This document shows positions 53,550 to 62,289 of a stretch of DNA of 64,000 nucleotides, piece after piece. The stretch's first letter is position 1, and each line of letters starts with the position of its first letter. A program made the translations under genes and the position numbers. Source of the stretch: Sphingomonas sp. Y57 (lineage in GTDB: Bacteria > Pseudomonadota > Alphaproteobacteria > Sphingomonadales > Sphingomonadaceae). A model generated the notes under the pieces. That model did no database searches and was not told the DNA's origin. It worked only from the letters and a program-made list of their open reading frames with translations. The DNA lies in assembly GCF_001015195.1 (NCBI RefSeq), contig NZ_LDES01000007.1:20822-84821 (forward strand). Reading direction: 5' to 3'.

Positions 53550-53625
53550 CCAAACCAAAATTAAGCCGTTGATATCACGTATAATTATGGCCTTGGGGCG
53601 CGCAAAAACCGACTACTGGCTAGTC

Positions 53626-53675
53626 AAAATGTTACGCTTTTGATTTTAAAGGGAAAAAGGGTCGAAAAAAAATTT
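53626..53675 (+). repeat. Attachment arm, right copy
   Basis: GTCAAAA, TACGCTTTTGATTT, AAA, then CGAAAAAAAATTTG. TACGCTTTTG starts 101 nt after the first base of the TIEWE site, exactly as in the left copy. Between the site and arm (53550-53625) the two copies have diverged. Confidence 0.7.
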
Positions 53676-53840
53676 GTGGGTTTCAAGGGCAATCGGCGTC
53701 AATCGCCAGTCTCGACCCTGTGAACGCCGTCCCACAGATTGACCCAATCTGTAGCAGAAAACACCGCTGACCACAACGAGCAGCCTGCCTCGGACAAGAG
53801 GTCAGTTTGCGTTTATGCCGATTTGCTAACCACAAAGCAG

Positions 53841-53875
53841 CAAACCAGGGCATCTTCAAACTGGCGCTTGGTTTG
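53841..53875 (+). promoter_or_regulatory. Inverted repeat upstream of abiEi
   Basis: CAAACCA (53841-53847) and TGGTTTG (53869-53875) are perfect inverted arms 22 nt before the start codon; a second pair, CACTC/GAGTG, spans the ATG. AbiEi antitoxins are known to bind inverted repeats in their own promoter. Confidence 0.5.
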
Positions 53876-53897
53876 AAAATATGCTAAAACACTCACT

Positions 53898-54746
53898 ATG
53901 AGTGAGCAAACAATAGGAAAGTTAAAGCAACTGGAACAGGTCCTGCCTGAGGGCCTGCTCGTCGATGCCGCGTGGCTTTCCGCTCAAGGCTACTCAACCT
54001 CGCTGCGCACCAAATATGTTGCCTCTGGCTGGCTCGAGCAGCCGGCACGCCGAGTGTATCGGCGCCCTCGCGGACAGCTTGGCTGGCAGCAGGTGGTCGT
54101 CTCGCTGCAGACGCTTCTCGGCTATCGTCTCACCGTTGGCGGCCGGACAGCCCTCGAGCTGCAAGGCTATGCCCATTACCTCTCACAGGATCGTTCCGAG
54201 ATCCATCTTCACGGTCCAGCGAAGCCGCCCAGCTGGCTCACGACGCTCCCACTGAAGGAACGGTTCGTGTATCACAACAGCTCGCCGCTCTTCGGGGCCG
54301 ACCTGGAGGATGTCAGCTTTCCTTCCCTCGTTTCGGACCGCGCACCTGATGCGCGAGTTGCGGGATCTTTTCAGGACGCCGGATTGCGCGCTCTGCCCTG
54401 GGGGCAATGGGATTGGCCGTTGACGGTATCGACGCCCGAACGGGCGGTTCTCGAACTTCTCGATGAGCTGCCCCAGCGTGAGAGCTTCGATCAGGTCGAC
54501 GTGCTGATGGAAGGTCTGAGCGATCTTGCGCCGAGGCGGCTCCAGAAGCTGCTTGTCCGCTGCCGCAGTGTGAAGGTGAAGCGCCTGTTCTTCTTCTTTG
54601 CCGATCGGCATCGCCATGCATGGCTCAAGCAAGTCGACCGGACCGCAATCGAACTGGGTTCGGGCAAGCGCATGCTGGTCAAGGACGGCAGGTACGACCC
54701 GACCTACGAGATCACTGTCCCCAAGGAACTGGCCGAGGCGTATTGA
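53898..54746 (+). CDS. abiEi: AbiEi-type antitoxin
   Basis: A 282-residue type IV antitoxin. An N-terminal winged helix (LLVDAAWLSAQGYSTSLRTK, then YVASGWLEQPARRVYRRPRG) is followed by the AbiEi C-terminal domain with TPERAVLELLDELPQRESFD. It represses its promoter and neutralises the AbiEii nucleotidyltransferase. The stop overlaps the toxin start (TGATG), so both are made together. Confidence 0.92.
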   Translation: MSEQTIGKLKQLEQVLPEGLLVDAAWLSAQGYSTSLRTKYVASGWLEQPARRVYRRPRGQLGWQQVVVSLQTLLGYRLTVGGRTALELQGYAHYLSQDRSEIHLHGPAKPPSWLTTLPLKERFVYHNSSPLFGADLEDVSFPSLVSDRAPDARVAGSFQDAGLRALPWGQWDWPLTVSTPERAVLELLDELPQRESFDQVDVLMEGLSDLAPRRLQKLLVRCRSVKVKRLFFFFADRHRHAWLKQVDRTAIELGSGKRMLVKDGRYDPTYEITVPKELAEAY

Positions 54747-55660
54747 TGGCATTTGCGGACACTTACCGAAATCAGGTCGCATTACTGATCCGCACACTGC
54801 CTTCGGTGGTTGCGGAAGAGTGCTTCGCGATGAAGGGTGGCACGGCGATCAATCTGTTCGTGCGCGACCTGCCGCGCCTCTCGGTCGATATCGATCTTAC
54901 CTACCTGCCAGTGCAGGACCGCGCGACCTCGCTTGCAACGATCAATGCGGCGATGGCGCGCATCGCTGAGCGCATTACCGAGTCAGTCCGCGGCTCCCGT
55001 GTCGCTCCGTCACGCTCGCGCGAGAATGTGATCACTAAGCTCGTCGTCCGTGGCGATGGCGCGCAAATCAAGATTGAGGTGACGCCGGTCCTGCGTGGCT
55101 GCGTGTTCGAGCCCGCCATACGGTCGGTCTCCCCCAGCGTGGAAGATGAATTCGGCTTTGCCGAAATGCGGATCGTCTCGTTTCCCGATCTCTATGCCGG
55201 CAAGATTGTCGCCGCCCTCGACCGTCAGCATCCACGCGATCTGTTCGACGTGCGTGATCTTCTGGCGAATGAAGGCATCGACGATGCGCTGCGTCGGGCC
55301 TTCCTCATCTACCTGATCAGCCACGACCGCCCCATGGCCGAAGTTCTGGCGGTGCGGCGCAAAGATATTGCGGTAGAATTTGACCGAGGTTTCGTCGGCA
55401 TGACGCGACAACCGGTCGAACTCGAGACCCTGCTTGCGGCGCGTGAAGCACTGATTGCCGACATCGTCGGAGAGATGCCCAATGCGCACCGCCAATTTCT
55501 GTTGGCGTTCGAGCGCGGCGAACCCGACTGGCCAGCCCTCAACCTGGAGGCCGGCGCCGAACTGCCGGCCGTGCGATGGCGGCAACAAAACCTCGATGGT
55601 TTGAAGGCTGAGAAACGACAGGCACTGGTGCGGCAGCTTGAAGAGGTTCTGGCAACATAG
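54746..55660 (+). CDS. abiEii: AbiEii-type nucleotidyltransferase toxin
   Basis: A 304-residue toxin. The nucleotidyltransferase signature is KGGTAINLFV followed by LPRLSVDIDLTYLP (GGT then DxD near residues 29-53); ENVITKLVVRGDGAQIKIEV supplies the third acidic strand, and FPDLYAGKIVAALDRQHPRD the conserved Lys. AbiEii-family toxins add nucleotides to tRNA or other targets and protect against phage by abortive infection. All key residues appear intact. Confidence 0.92.
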   Translation: MAFADTYRNQVALLIRTLPSVVAEECFAMKGGTAINLFVRDLPRLSVDIDLTYLPVQDRATSLATINAAMARIAERITESVRGSRVAPSRSRENVITKLVVRGDGAQIKIEVTPVLRGCVFEPAIRSVSPSVEDEFGFAEMRIVSFPDLYAGKIVAALDRQHPRDLFDVRDLLANEGIDDALRRAFLIYLISHDRPMAEVLAVRRKDIAVEFDRGFVGMTRQPVELETLLAAREALIADIVGEMPNAHRQFLLAFERGEPDWPALNLEAGAELPAVRWRQQNLDGLKAEKRQALVRQLEEVLAT

Positions 55661-55702
55661 GGTCGTAGAAGGCCGGAGCCGTCATCATCATCGGCGAGCA
55701 AA

Positions 55703-56416
55703 TCAGGTGGCGGCCGAAAGGTTCACGCGCTCCATCAGCGCTTCGGCGCTTTCCTTGCGCTCCGAATAGCGATCGGTGAGATAGGTCGAGACATCCCGTG
55801 TGAGCAACGTGAACTTGACCAGCTCCTCCATCACGTCGACCACGCGATCGTAGTAGGAGGACGGTTTCATGCGGCCGGCCTCGTCGAATTGCTGGAACGC
55901 CTTGGCGACGGATGACTGGTTGGGGATCGTCACCATGCGCATCCATCGACCAAGCACCCGCATCTGATTGACGGCGTTGAAGCTCTGGGAGCCGCCCGAT
56001 ACTTGCATGACGGCCAGTGTTCGGCCCTGTGTCGGCCGGACGGCCCCGACCGAAAGGGGAATCCAGTCGATCTGGGCCTTCATCACCGCGCTCATCGCGC
56101 CGTGCCGCTCGGGACTCGTCCAGACCTGCCCCTCCGACCAGAGCGACAGGTCACGCAGCTCCTGCACTTTCGGGTGAGCGACTTCCGCTCCGTCCGGCAA
56201 TGGCAGGCCGGTCGGGTCGAAGATGCGTGTTTCGGCGCCAAAGGCATTCAGCAGTAGTTCGGCCTCCTGCGTCAGAAACCGGCTATAGGAGCGCTCGCGA
56301 AGCGAGCCATAAAGCAGCAGGATGCGCGGCCGATGCGCCGAAGGCGACGCCCGCAGCCGGTCAATATCGGGAACATCGATGCAACCGGGATCGATATTGG
56401 GCAGAGCGTTCAGCAT
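55703..56416 (-). CDS. arsH: ArsH NADPH-dependent FMN oxidoreductase
   Basis: A 237-residue flavodoxin-fold protein. [20 protein letters not shown] is the FMN phosphate loop; [20 protein letters not shown] and [20 protein letters not shown] are ArsH signatures. ArsH oxidises trivalent methyl- or aryl-arsenicals to less toxic pentavalent forms. Its start overlaps the ACR3 stop by one base. Last gene of the operon. Confidence 0.95.
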   Translation of the reverse strand: MLNALPNIDPGCIDVPDIDRLRASPSAHRPRILLLYGSLRERSYSRFLTQEAELLLNAFGAETRIFDPTGLPLPDGAEVAHPKVQELRDLSLWSEGQVWTSPERHGAMSAVMKAQIDWIPLSVGAVRPTQGRTLAVMQVSGGSQSFNAVNQMRVLGRWMRMVTIPNQSSVAKAFQQFDEAGRMKPSSYYDRVVDVMEELVKFTLLTRDVSTYLTDRYSERKESAEALMERVNLSAAT

Positions 56417-57471
56417 TAGTGGTTCGCCTCCGCGACAGCCACGGTCTTGCTGCTCCGCTCATACCAACCTTTCGAGCGGTTCACGATCCACACGACCGAG
56501 AGCATGACCGGCACTTCGATGAGAACGCCGACGACGGTGGCGAGCGCCGCGCCCGAATGGAACCCGAACAGGCTGATGGCAGCGGCGACGGCGAGTTCGA
56601 AGAAGTTGGAGGCACCGATAAGGGCCGAAGGGCCGGCGACGCAATGCTGCTCGCCCGTGATCCGATTCAGCAAATAGGCAAGTCCGGAGTTGAAATAGAC
56701 CTGGATCAGGATCGGCACCGCGAGCAGCCCGATGACCATCGGCTGGGCGATGATCTGTTCGCCCTGAAAGCCGAATAACAGCACCAGTGTCACCAGCAGC
56801 GCCGTCAGCGAGGCCGGGCTTAGCCTGGCGAGCAGCCGGTCGAGCGCGGCTTGCCCGCCTGCCGCCAGCAAATAGCGACGCACGATCTGGGCGATAATCA
56901 CCGGGATCACGATATAAAGCACAACCGATAAAACGAGCGTGCCCCATGGTACGGTGATTGCCGACAGGCCGAGCAGCAGGCCAACGATCGGCGCGAAGGC
57001 CACCACCATGATCGCGTCATTGAGCGCGACCTGGGAGAGCGTGAAATGCGGCTCGCCCTTGGTCAGGTGCGACCAGACGAACACCATCGCCGTGCACGGG
57101 GCAGCGGCAAGAATGATCAGGCCGGCGATATAGCTGTCGATCTGGCCGGCCGGCAGAAAGGGCCGGAAGAGCCAGCCGATGAACAGCCAGGCCAGCAACG
57201 CCATCGAGAAAGGCTTGATCGCCCAGTTGATAAACAGCGTTACGCCAATGCCCCGCCAGTGCCGGCCAACTTCGCCGAGCGTCGTGAAGTCGATCTTCAG
57301 CAGCATCGGTATAACCATCAGCCAGATCAGCCCCGCCACCGGCAAATTGACGTTAGCGATTTCGGCGGCGCCGATCGTCTGGAACACGCCCGGCACAAAA
57401 TGGCCAAGTGCAATGCCAAGGACGATGCAAAGCGCGACCCACAGGGTCAGGTAGCGTTCGAATGTGGACAT
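56416..57471 (-). CDS. acr3: ACR3-family arsenite efflux transporter
   Basis: A 351-residue membrane protein with ten hydrophobic helices. [20 protein letters not shown] and the conserved Cys in [16 protein letters not shown] are characteristic of ACR3, together with [13 protein letters not shown]. It exports arsenite across the inner membrane using the proton-motive force. It lies between the glutaredoxin-type arsenate reductase and arsH. Confidence 0.95.
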   Translation of the reverse strand: MSTFERYLTLWVALCIVLGIALGHFVPGVFQTIGAAEIANVNLPVAGLIWLMVIPMLLKIDFTTLGEVGRHWRGIGVTLFINWAIKPFSMALLAWLFIGWLFRPFLPAGQIDSYIAGLIILAAAPCTAMVFVWSHLTKGEPHFTLSQVALNDAIMVVAFAPIVGLLLGLSAITVPWGTLVLSVVLYIVIPVIIAQIVRRYLLAAGGQAALDRLLARLSPASLTALLVTLVLLFGFQGEQIIAQPMVIGLLAVPILIQVYFNSGLAYLLNRITGEQHCVAGPSALIGASNFFELAVAAAISLFGFHSGAALATVVGVLIEVPVMLSVVWIVNRSKGWYERSSKTVAVAEANH

Positions 57472-57480
57472 GGATTTCCC

Positions 57481-57906
57481 TTATGCGGTCGTCACGCGGC
57501 GACCGTGCTCGTCAATGACGCGCTCGCCATCTTCCTTGATGAATTCGGCTTGCTGCGGCGGCAGCAGGTCGAGCACCTCTTCCGAGGGCCGGCAAAGTTT
57601 CACGCCCTTGGGTGTGACGACAATTGGTCGATTGATGAGGACCGGATGCGCCATCATGGCGTCGAAAAGCTGGTCGTCGGTCAGCGCCGGATCGCCAAGA
57701 CCAAGCTCCCCATAAGGCGTTCCCTTTTCGCGCAGCAGGGCGCGCACCGGAATGCCCATGCGCTGGATGAGCCGGGCGAGCATCGCCCTTGACGGCGGCG
57801 TCTTGAGATATTCGATGACATGGGGCTCGACACCGGCATTGCGGATCATCGCCAGCGTGTTGCGCGAAGTGCCGCAGTCGGGGTTGTGATAGATTATGAC
57901 GTCCAT
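57481..57906 (-). CDS. arsC: Arsenate reductase, glutaredoxin-linked type
   Basis: A 141-residue ArsC. The active Cys is C11 in YHNPDCGTSRNTLAMI; the arginines binding arsenate include LLREKG and LINRPIVVTPKG. It reduces arsenate to arsenite with glutathione and glutaredoxin. The start ATG at 57906 lies 8 nt after the stop of the second, thioredoxin-type reductase. Confidence 0.95.
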   Translation of the reverse strand: MDVIIYHNPDCGTSRNTLAMIRNAGVEPHVIEYLKTPPSRAMLARLIQRMGIPVRALLREKGTPYGELGLGDPALTDDQLFDAMMAHPVLINRPIVVTPKGVKLCRPSEEVLDLLPPQQAEFIKEDGERVIDEHGRRVTTA

Positions 57907-57914
57907 GGCTGACC

Positions 57915-58457
57915 TCACGCGGCGCCGTTGCGGGGCGAGGATGTCCCATCCGATTGCCCGATCTCCGCGAGCTTGGCGCGCAGGGATGCCTTGTCGAGGC
58001 TGGCGACGGGCAGCGCGGTGAAGATGGATATGCGGTTCTTGAGGTAGCGAAAGGCCGCGACGAAAGCGGCTTCCTGTTCGATCTCGGAGCCCTCCGTCGC
58101 GGCGGGATCGTCGATGCCCCAATGCGCCGTCATTGGCTGGCCCGGCCAGACCGGACAGGCTTCACCGGCCGCGCTGTCGCAGACCGTAAAAACGAAATCC
58201 ACGGCCGGTGCATCAGGCACGGCGAACTCTTCCCAGCTCTTCGAGCGCAGGCCATCGGCCGGATAATCAAAGCTTTTTAGCACCTTCAACGCGAGAGGAT
58301 GGACGTCCCCCTTGGGCTGACTGCCGGCGGAAAAGGCGCGAAAGCGACCCGAACCATCCTTGTTCAGGATGCTTTCGGCCAGGATCGAGCGCGCCGAGTT
58401 GCCGGTGCACAGAAACAGAACATTGAAAATGCGATCGGGGTGGGTTGCATCAGGCAT
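57915..58457 (-). CDS. Arsenate reductase, low-molecular-weight phosphatase type
   Basis: A 180-residue protein of the LMW-PTPase fold. The P-loop is VLFLCTGNSARSILAE (Cys-x5-Arg), and FVFTVCDSAAGEACPVWPGQ holds the further Cys pair used to relay the disulfide in thioredoxin-coupled ArsC. A second arsenate reductase of unrelated fold is next to it. The ATG overlaps the arsR stop by 8 nt. Confidence 0.92.
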   Translation of the reverse strand: MPDATHPDRIFNVLFLCTGNSARSILAESILNKDGSGRFRAFSAGSQPKGDVHPLALKVLKSFDYPADGLRSKSWEEFAVPDAPAVDFVFTVCDSAAGEACPVWPGQPMTAHWGIDDPAATEGSEIEQEAAFVAAFRYLKNRISIFTALPVASLDKASLRAKLAEIGQSDGTSSPRNGAA

Positions 58458-58818
58458 GGGTGGCGGCTTTCGTCGGTTCGCAACAAGTTGAGAGCGCGGC
58501 CATGGCCGGGTTGCACACTTCCGGGTGCCCCTGGCAGCAGTCGCGCATGAGGAATTCGATGAGGCCCGAGAGCGCCCCAAGTGCAGCGGTGTAGATGATG
58601 GAGCGTCCGGCACGCCGGGATTCGACAAGCCCGGCCTGTTCGAGATGGCTCAGGTGAAAGGACATGCGCGAGGAGGACGCGCCGTCCACTGCTTCGCCGA
58701 TGGCGCCTGCGGCCATTCCCTCGGGCCCGGCCGCCACAAGAAGCCGAACGATGCGTAGCCGTGTCTCCTGCGAAAGCGCGGCAAACGCCGTGAGAGCCTG
58801 CTTCTCGTCCATGTTCAT
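58450..58818 (-). CDS. arsR: ArsR-family arsenic-responsive repressor
   Basis: A 122-residue winged-helix repressor. ALSQETRLRIVRLLVAAGPE and SSSRMSFHLSHLEQAGLVES form the DNA-binding domain. No Cys is in the classical alpha-3 site; instead the C-terminus has CCQGHPEVCNP and CCEPTK, the C-terminal type As(III) site seen in Acidithiobacillus ArsR. First gene of the ars operon, so autoregulation is expected. Confidence 0.94.
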   Translation of the reverse strand: MNMDEKQALTAFAALSQETRLRIVRLLVAAGPEGMAAGAIGEAVDGASSSRMSFHLSHLEQAGLVESRRAGRSIIYTAALGALSGLIEFLMRDCCQGHPEVCNPAMAALSTCCEPTKAATHA

Positions 58819-58860
58819 CTCAATCTTTCAAGAATCATTGAGATGATAGATATCGAAAGA
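58819..58860 (-). promoter_or_regulatory. Candidate ArsR operator
   Basis: TCAAT and ATTGA (58819-58840 region) form an inverted repeat with a 12-nt centre; TCTTTC (58824-58829) and GAAAGA (58855-58860) form a second. Both lie just upstream of arsR. The 180 nt further up to 59041 hold no supported gene. Confidence 0.5.
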
Positions 58861-59041
58861 GTTCGCAGGGCACCAGTCCCTGTGTGCACCACGTGACGGC
58901 ACGGTGTTCAGCGGGTGCAACCAGTTCCCCGATTGCAGGCATAGTGAAGGAGCCGAGATGCCTTCGAGCACGCGCAGGCGATGACGCGCATAAGGTCGGG
59001 TCAGCGGCTGGAACGAAGGGCAATTCGCCCCAATGACAGCC

Positions 59042-59707
59042 TCATCCGCCGCGCAGACGCTCCTCGGTTTCCGAAGCGGCGCTTGTTCGTCGATATCGCC
59101 CTTTCCGCCGCGATCCGACATAGCAGATCAAGTTCGCCCTTTTCAGCGCGGCGATGTCGCGGCGCGCGGTTTTGAGGCTGACTTGCCACAAGGCCATAAT
59201 CTCGCTGGCGCCGCAGCGATCGCCATCGGCGACTCTGGCTAGAAACCAGTATTGGCGCTCATTGAGTTCTGCCCGATCAGGGTCATTCATAGGGTCGCGA
59301 TCAGGGTCATCTTTAGGGTCATTTGGCCGGTGATCGGCAGGTCTCCTGCCCCCGGCAAACTCGCCGACGACATAGGCGCCCCTGGCCGCCGCCAGCGCGT
59401 AGCGATCGACAGGCCCTGACAATTTGGCGGCCACCGGTCCCTCGATGATCCCGAGGACGAACGCGCGAATGACTGGCGAAGACACCACGAGACGCAAGAA
59501 ATACACCGTATCGGGACCGTGTTGACCCGAGAGCCAGTGTTTGACGGTACGCTCGCTAGCGTGGGTCTGGCGCATGATCTGCTTGACCGCACGGTGGCTG
59601 TCGCCGTGCTCCTTGCGCAGCAGTTCGGCCATGGTTTGCGCATAGATCTGGCGCGTGGCCAGAACACCTTTCCATGGCGGTAATTTCCTGCCCTTTTTCT
59701 GCAACAT
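59042..59707 (-). CDS. Putative DNA-binding regulator of the recombinase module
   Basis: A 221-residue protein in three parts. Residues 1-95 contain a helix-turn-helix-like segment (AVKQIMRQTHASERTVKHWL). A hydrophilic linker (about 122-148) is low-complexity with DPKDD, DPDRD and NDPDR repeats encoded by GGGTCAT-type DNA repeats. Residues 150-221 form a winged helix (ASEIMALWQVSLKTARRDIA, then ALKRANLICYVGSRRKGRYR). It is divergent from the serine recombinase gene with 57 nt between. No family name is certain. Confidence 0.7.
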   Translation of the reverse strand: MLQKKGRKLPPWKGVLATRQIYAQTMAELLRKEHGDSHRAVKQIMRQTHASERTVKHWLSGQHGPDTVYFLRLVVSSPVIRAFVLGIIEGPVAAKLSGPVDRYALAAARGAYVVGEFAGGRRPADHRPNDPKDDPDRDPMNDPDRAELNERQYWFLARVADGDRCGASEIMALWQVSLKTARRDIAALKRANLICYVGSRRKGRYRRTSAASETEERLRGG

Positions 59708-59764
59708 CTTCCGGTCTCTCCGCAGTTAAACTGGTCGAGGTGCGGAAAGCGGTGGCGAGGCCAC

Positions 59765-61390
59765 GTGCTGAGGCGGTGGGTTGCCCGGACCGCCTTAGTC
59801 AAAAGCAGGAAAGGGCAAAGTTTGCCGAGATGGGATCTTAACGACGACGACCGATCCGAGCCGGCACCTCCGGTGCGCGCGGCCGAATATGTCCGCATGT
59901 CGACCGACCATCAGAAATATTCGACTGAAAACCAATCCGACGCGATCCGGCACTATGCCGAGGCGCGCGGGATTGAGATCGTGCGCACCTATGCCGATGC
60001 TGGCAAGAGCGGGCTCAAGATCGAGGGCCGCGATGCGCTCAGGCAATTGATCGAGGATGTTGAGGCCGGCACGGCCGATTTCACATTGGTGCTGGTCTAT
60101 GATGTCAGCCGCTGGGGCCGCTTTCAGGATGCCGATGAGAGCGCTTACTACGAATATATCTGCCGGCGCGCCGGCATTGCCGTGCAATATTGCGCCGAGC
60201 AATTCGACAATGATGGCAGCCCGGTCTCGACCATCGTCAAGGGCGTCAAACGCGCCATGGCCGGCGAATATAGCCGCGAGCTCTCGACCAAGGTGTTTGC
60301 CGGGCAAGGCCGGCTAATCGAAAAGGGTTTTCGCCAGGGCGGCCCTGCCGGGTTCGGCCTGAGGCGCACGCTGATCGACGAGCATGGCGCGATCAAGGGG
60401 GTGCTGGTCCGCGGCGAGCACAAGAGCATCCAGACCGACCGGGTGATCCTCACGCCCGGGCCGGACGAAGAGGTCGCGCTGGTGCGCGATGTCTACCGCG
60501 CCTTTGTCCATGAGGGACGCAGCGAAAGCGTGATCGCGGCCGACCTCAATGCGCGCGGTCTTGCAACCGATCTCGGCCGGCCCTGGACGCGCGGCACGGT
60601 CCATCAGCTGCTGATCAATGAGAAATATGTCGGCGACAATGTCTGGAACCGCCGCTCGTTCAAGCTCAAGAAGAAGCGGGTCCGCAATGCGCCGGAGATG
60701 TGGATCCGCGCCGATGGCGCGTTCGAAGCTATTGTCGAACGCGAATTGTTCGAGGCGGCGCGCACGATCATCGCCGCGCGCTCGTTCCGCTTGAGCGATG
60801 AGGAGATGCTTGAGGCCCTGGCCGAGCTTTACCAGCGTCAGGGCATGCTTTCGGGCATCATCATCGACGAATGCGAAGCCATGGCCTCGAGCAGCGCTTA
60901 CAGTTCGCGGTTCGGCAGTCTGCTCAGGGCCTATAGTCTGGTCGGGTTCACGCCAGAGCGGGATTATCGCTACATCGAAATCAACCGGCAGCTGCGCCAG
61001 CTTCATCCCGGCATTGTGACCGAGCTGGTTACGGGGCTTGCGGCCACGGGCAGCGAGACCTGGCAGGAGCTTGAGACTGACCGGGTGATCGTCAATGGCG
61101 AATTCAGCGTCTCGGTCGTGATCGCGCGCTGTTTCGAGACCCCGACCGGGCTGTTGCGCTGGAAGCTGCGTTTCGATGCTTCGCTTGCGCCTGACATCAC
61201 CGTGGTCGTGCGCATGGATCGTGCCAACCGCGCGCCATTCGACTATTATCTTTTCCCGCGCATCGAGACACTTTCCGAGAAGGTCCGGCTGAGCGAAGAC
61301 AATGCGCTTGTCCTCGACGCCTACCGCTTCGACGACCTCGATCTTCTCTACACCATCGCCGCTCCCATCCCCTTACCGGAGGCTGCCTGA
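59765..61390 (+). CDS. Large serine recombinase
   Basis: A 541-residue site-specific recombinase. The resolvase domain begins AAEYVRMSTDHQ with the catalytic Ser, and includes SRWGRFQDADESAYYEYICR and MAGEYSRELSTKVFAGQGRL (catalytic Arg region). The recombinase domain (about 200-290) has GRPWTRGTVHQLLINEKYVG; the C-terminal 220 residues are a family-specific extension without a clear zinc ribbon. GTG at 59765 is the earliest start and may be too long; the conserved part starts at residue 38. It is coupled to two ParB-like genes, as in a mobile or plasmid-derived module. Confidence 0.9.
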   Translation: MLRRWVARTALVKSRKGQSLPRWDLNDDDRSEPAPPVRAAEYVRMSTDHQKYSTENQSDAIRHYAEARGIEIVRTYADAGKSGLKIEGRDALRQLIEDVEAGTADFTLVLVYDVSRWGRFQDADESAYYEYICRRAGIAVQYCAEQFDNDGSPVSTIVKGVKRAMAGEYSRELSTKVFAGQGRLIEKGFRQGGPAGFGLRRTLIDEHGAIKGVLVRGEHKSIQTDRVILTPGPDEEVALVRDVYRAFVHEGRSESVIAADLNARGLATDLGRPWTRGTVHQLLINEKYVGDNVWNRRSFKLKKKRVRNAPEMWIRADGAFEAIVERELFEAARTIIAARSFRLSDEEMLEALAELYQRQGMLSGIIIDECEAMASSSAYSSRFGSLLRAYSLVGFTPERDYRYIEINRQLRQLHPGIVTELVTGLAATGSETWQELETDRVIVNGEFSVSVVIARCFETPTGLLRWKLRFDASLAPDITVVVRMDRANRAPFDYYLFPRIETLSEKVRLSEDNALVLDAYRFDDLDLLYTIAAPIPLPEAA

Positions 61391-62289
61391 TGCCTGCCGT
61401 GCGTTCGACACAGGTGGAAATGATCCCGATCTCGCGGATCACGGTTCTTAATTCGCGGGCGCGCAACAAGCGCCAGCACCGCGAGATCGTCAACAATATC
61501 GAGGCGATCGGGCTCAAGCGCCCAATCACGGTGGCGCGCCATGATGGCCCGGGCGGCGCGCGCTACGATCTGGTCTGCGGCGAAGGCCGGCTTGAGGCCT
61601 TCCAGATGCTCGGCCAGAGCGAAATCCCGGCCGTGGTGATCGAGGCCAGCGAGAGCCAATGCCTAGTGATGAGCCTGGTTGAAAACATTGCCCGGCGCAC
61701 GCCGCGTCCGATCGATATCATGCGCGAGATCGGCGTCTTGCGCGCCCGCGGCTTTAACGACACGGCGATTGGCGAAAAACTCGGGGTGGGCGCGTCCTGG
61801 GTCAACATGATCGCCTCGCTGCTCGAGCGCGGTGAGGAGCGTCTGGTCGCCGCGGTCGAAACCGGCGTCATCCCGATCACGCTGGCGATGGAGATTTCCA
61901 AGGCCGAGAGCGAGGAGGCCCAGACCTTGCTGCTCGACGCCTATGAGACCGGCAAGCTCAGAGGCAAGAAGCTGGCGGCGGCGCGGCGCATGCTCGACAT
62001 GCGCATGCGCGCGCAGGGCAAGGGGCTGCCTTCGGGGCGACTGGGCCGCAAGGGCAGCGGCAGGCGGATGACCGCCAACGATCTCATTCAGGTCTACCAG
62101 CGCGAGGCGGAAAAGCAGCGGCTCCTGGTCAAGAAGTCCGATTTCACGCAGACGCGGCTCTTGTTCATCGTCGAGGCGCTCAAAGACCTGCTCGGCGATG
62201 AGGGATTCCTCAACCTGCTCAGAGCCGAGGGCTTGGCGACGATGCCGCGCGCGCTGGCGATGCGGATTGCGGGAGAGCACGATGGCTGA
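61390..62289 (+). CDS. ParB-like partition-family protein 1
   Basis: A 299-residue protein. The ParB N-terminal box is YDLVCGEGRLEAFQMLGQSE (variant of GERR), followed by SLVENIARRTPRPIDIMREI. A helix-turn-helix is in FNDTAIGEKLGVGASWVNMI. The ATG overlaps the recombinase stop by one base. ParB-type N-terminal domains bind CTP and DNA; a role in target-site binding or element maintenance is likely. No ParA is present. Confidence 0.88.
   Translation: MPAVRSTQVEMIPISRITVLNSRARNKRQHREIVNNIEAIGLKRPITVARHDGPGGARYDLVCGEGRLEAFQMLGQSEIPAVVIEASESQCLVMSLVENIARRTPRPIDIMREIGVLRARGFNDTAIGEKLGVGASWVNMIASLLERGEERLVAAVETGVIPITLAMEISKAESEEAQTLLLDAYETGKLRGKKLAAARRMLDMRMRAQGKGLPSGRLGRKGSGRRMTANDLIQVYQREAEKQRLLVKKSDFTQTRLLFIVEALKDLLGDEGFLNLLRAEGLATMPRALAMRIAGEHDG

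Noticed and set aside
53382..53564. 60-codon open frame across the right guaA-tail site
   Set aside because: Random-looking composition and no start signals. The guaA-like codons are on the other strand.
59274..59322. Repeats of GGGTCAT that could suggest a CRISPR-like or iteron array
   Set aside because: Too few and too short, no spacers, and inside the regulator gene, where they encode a DP-rich linker.
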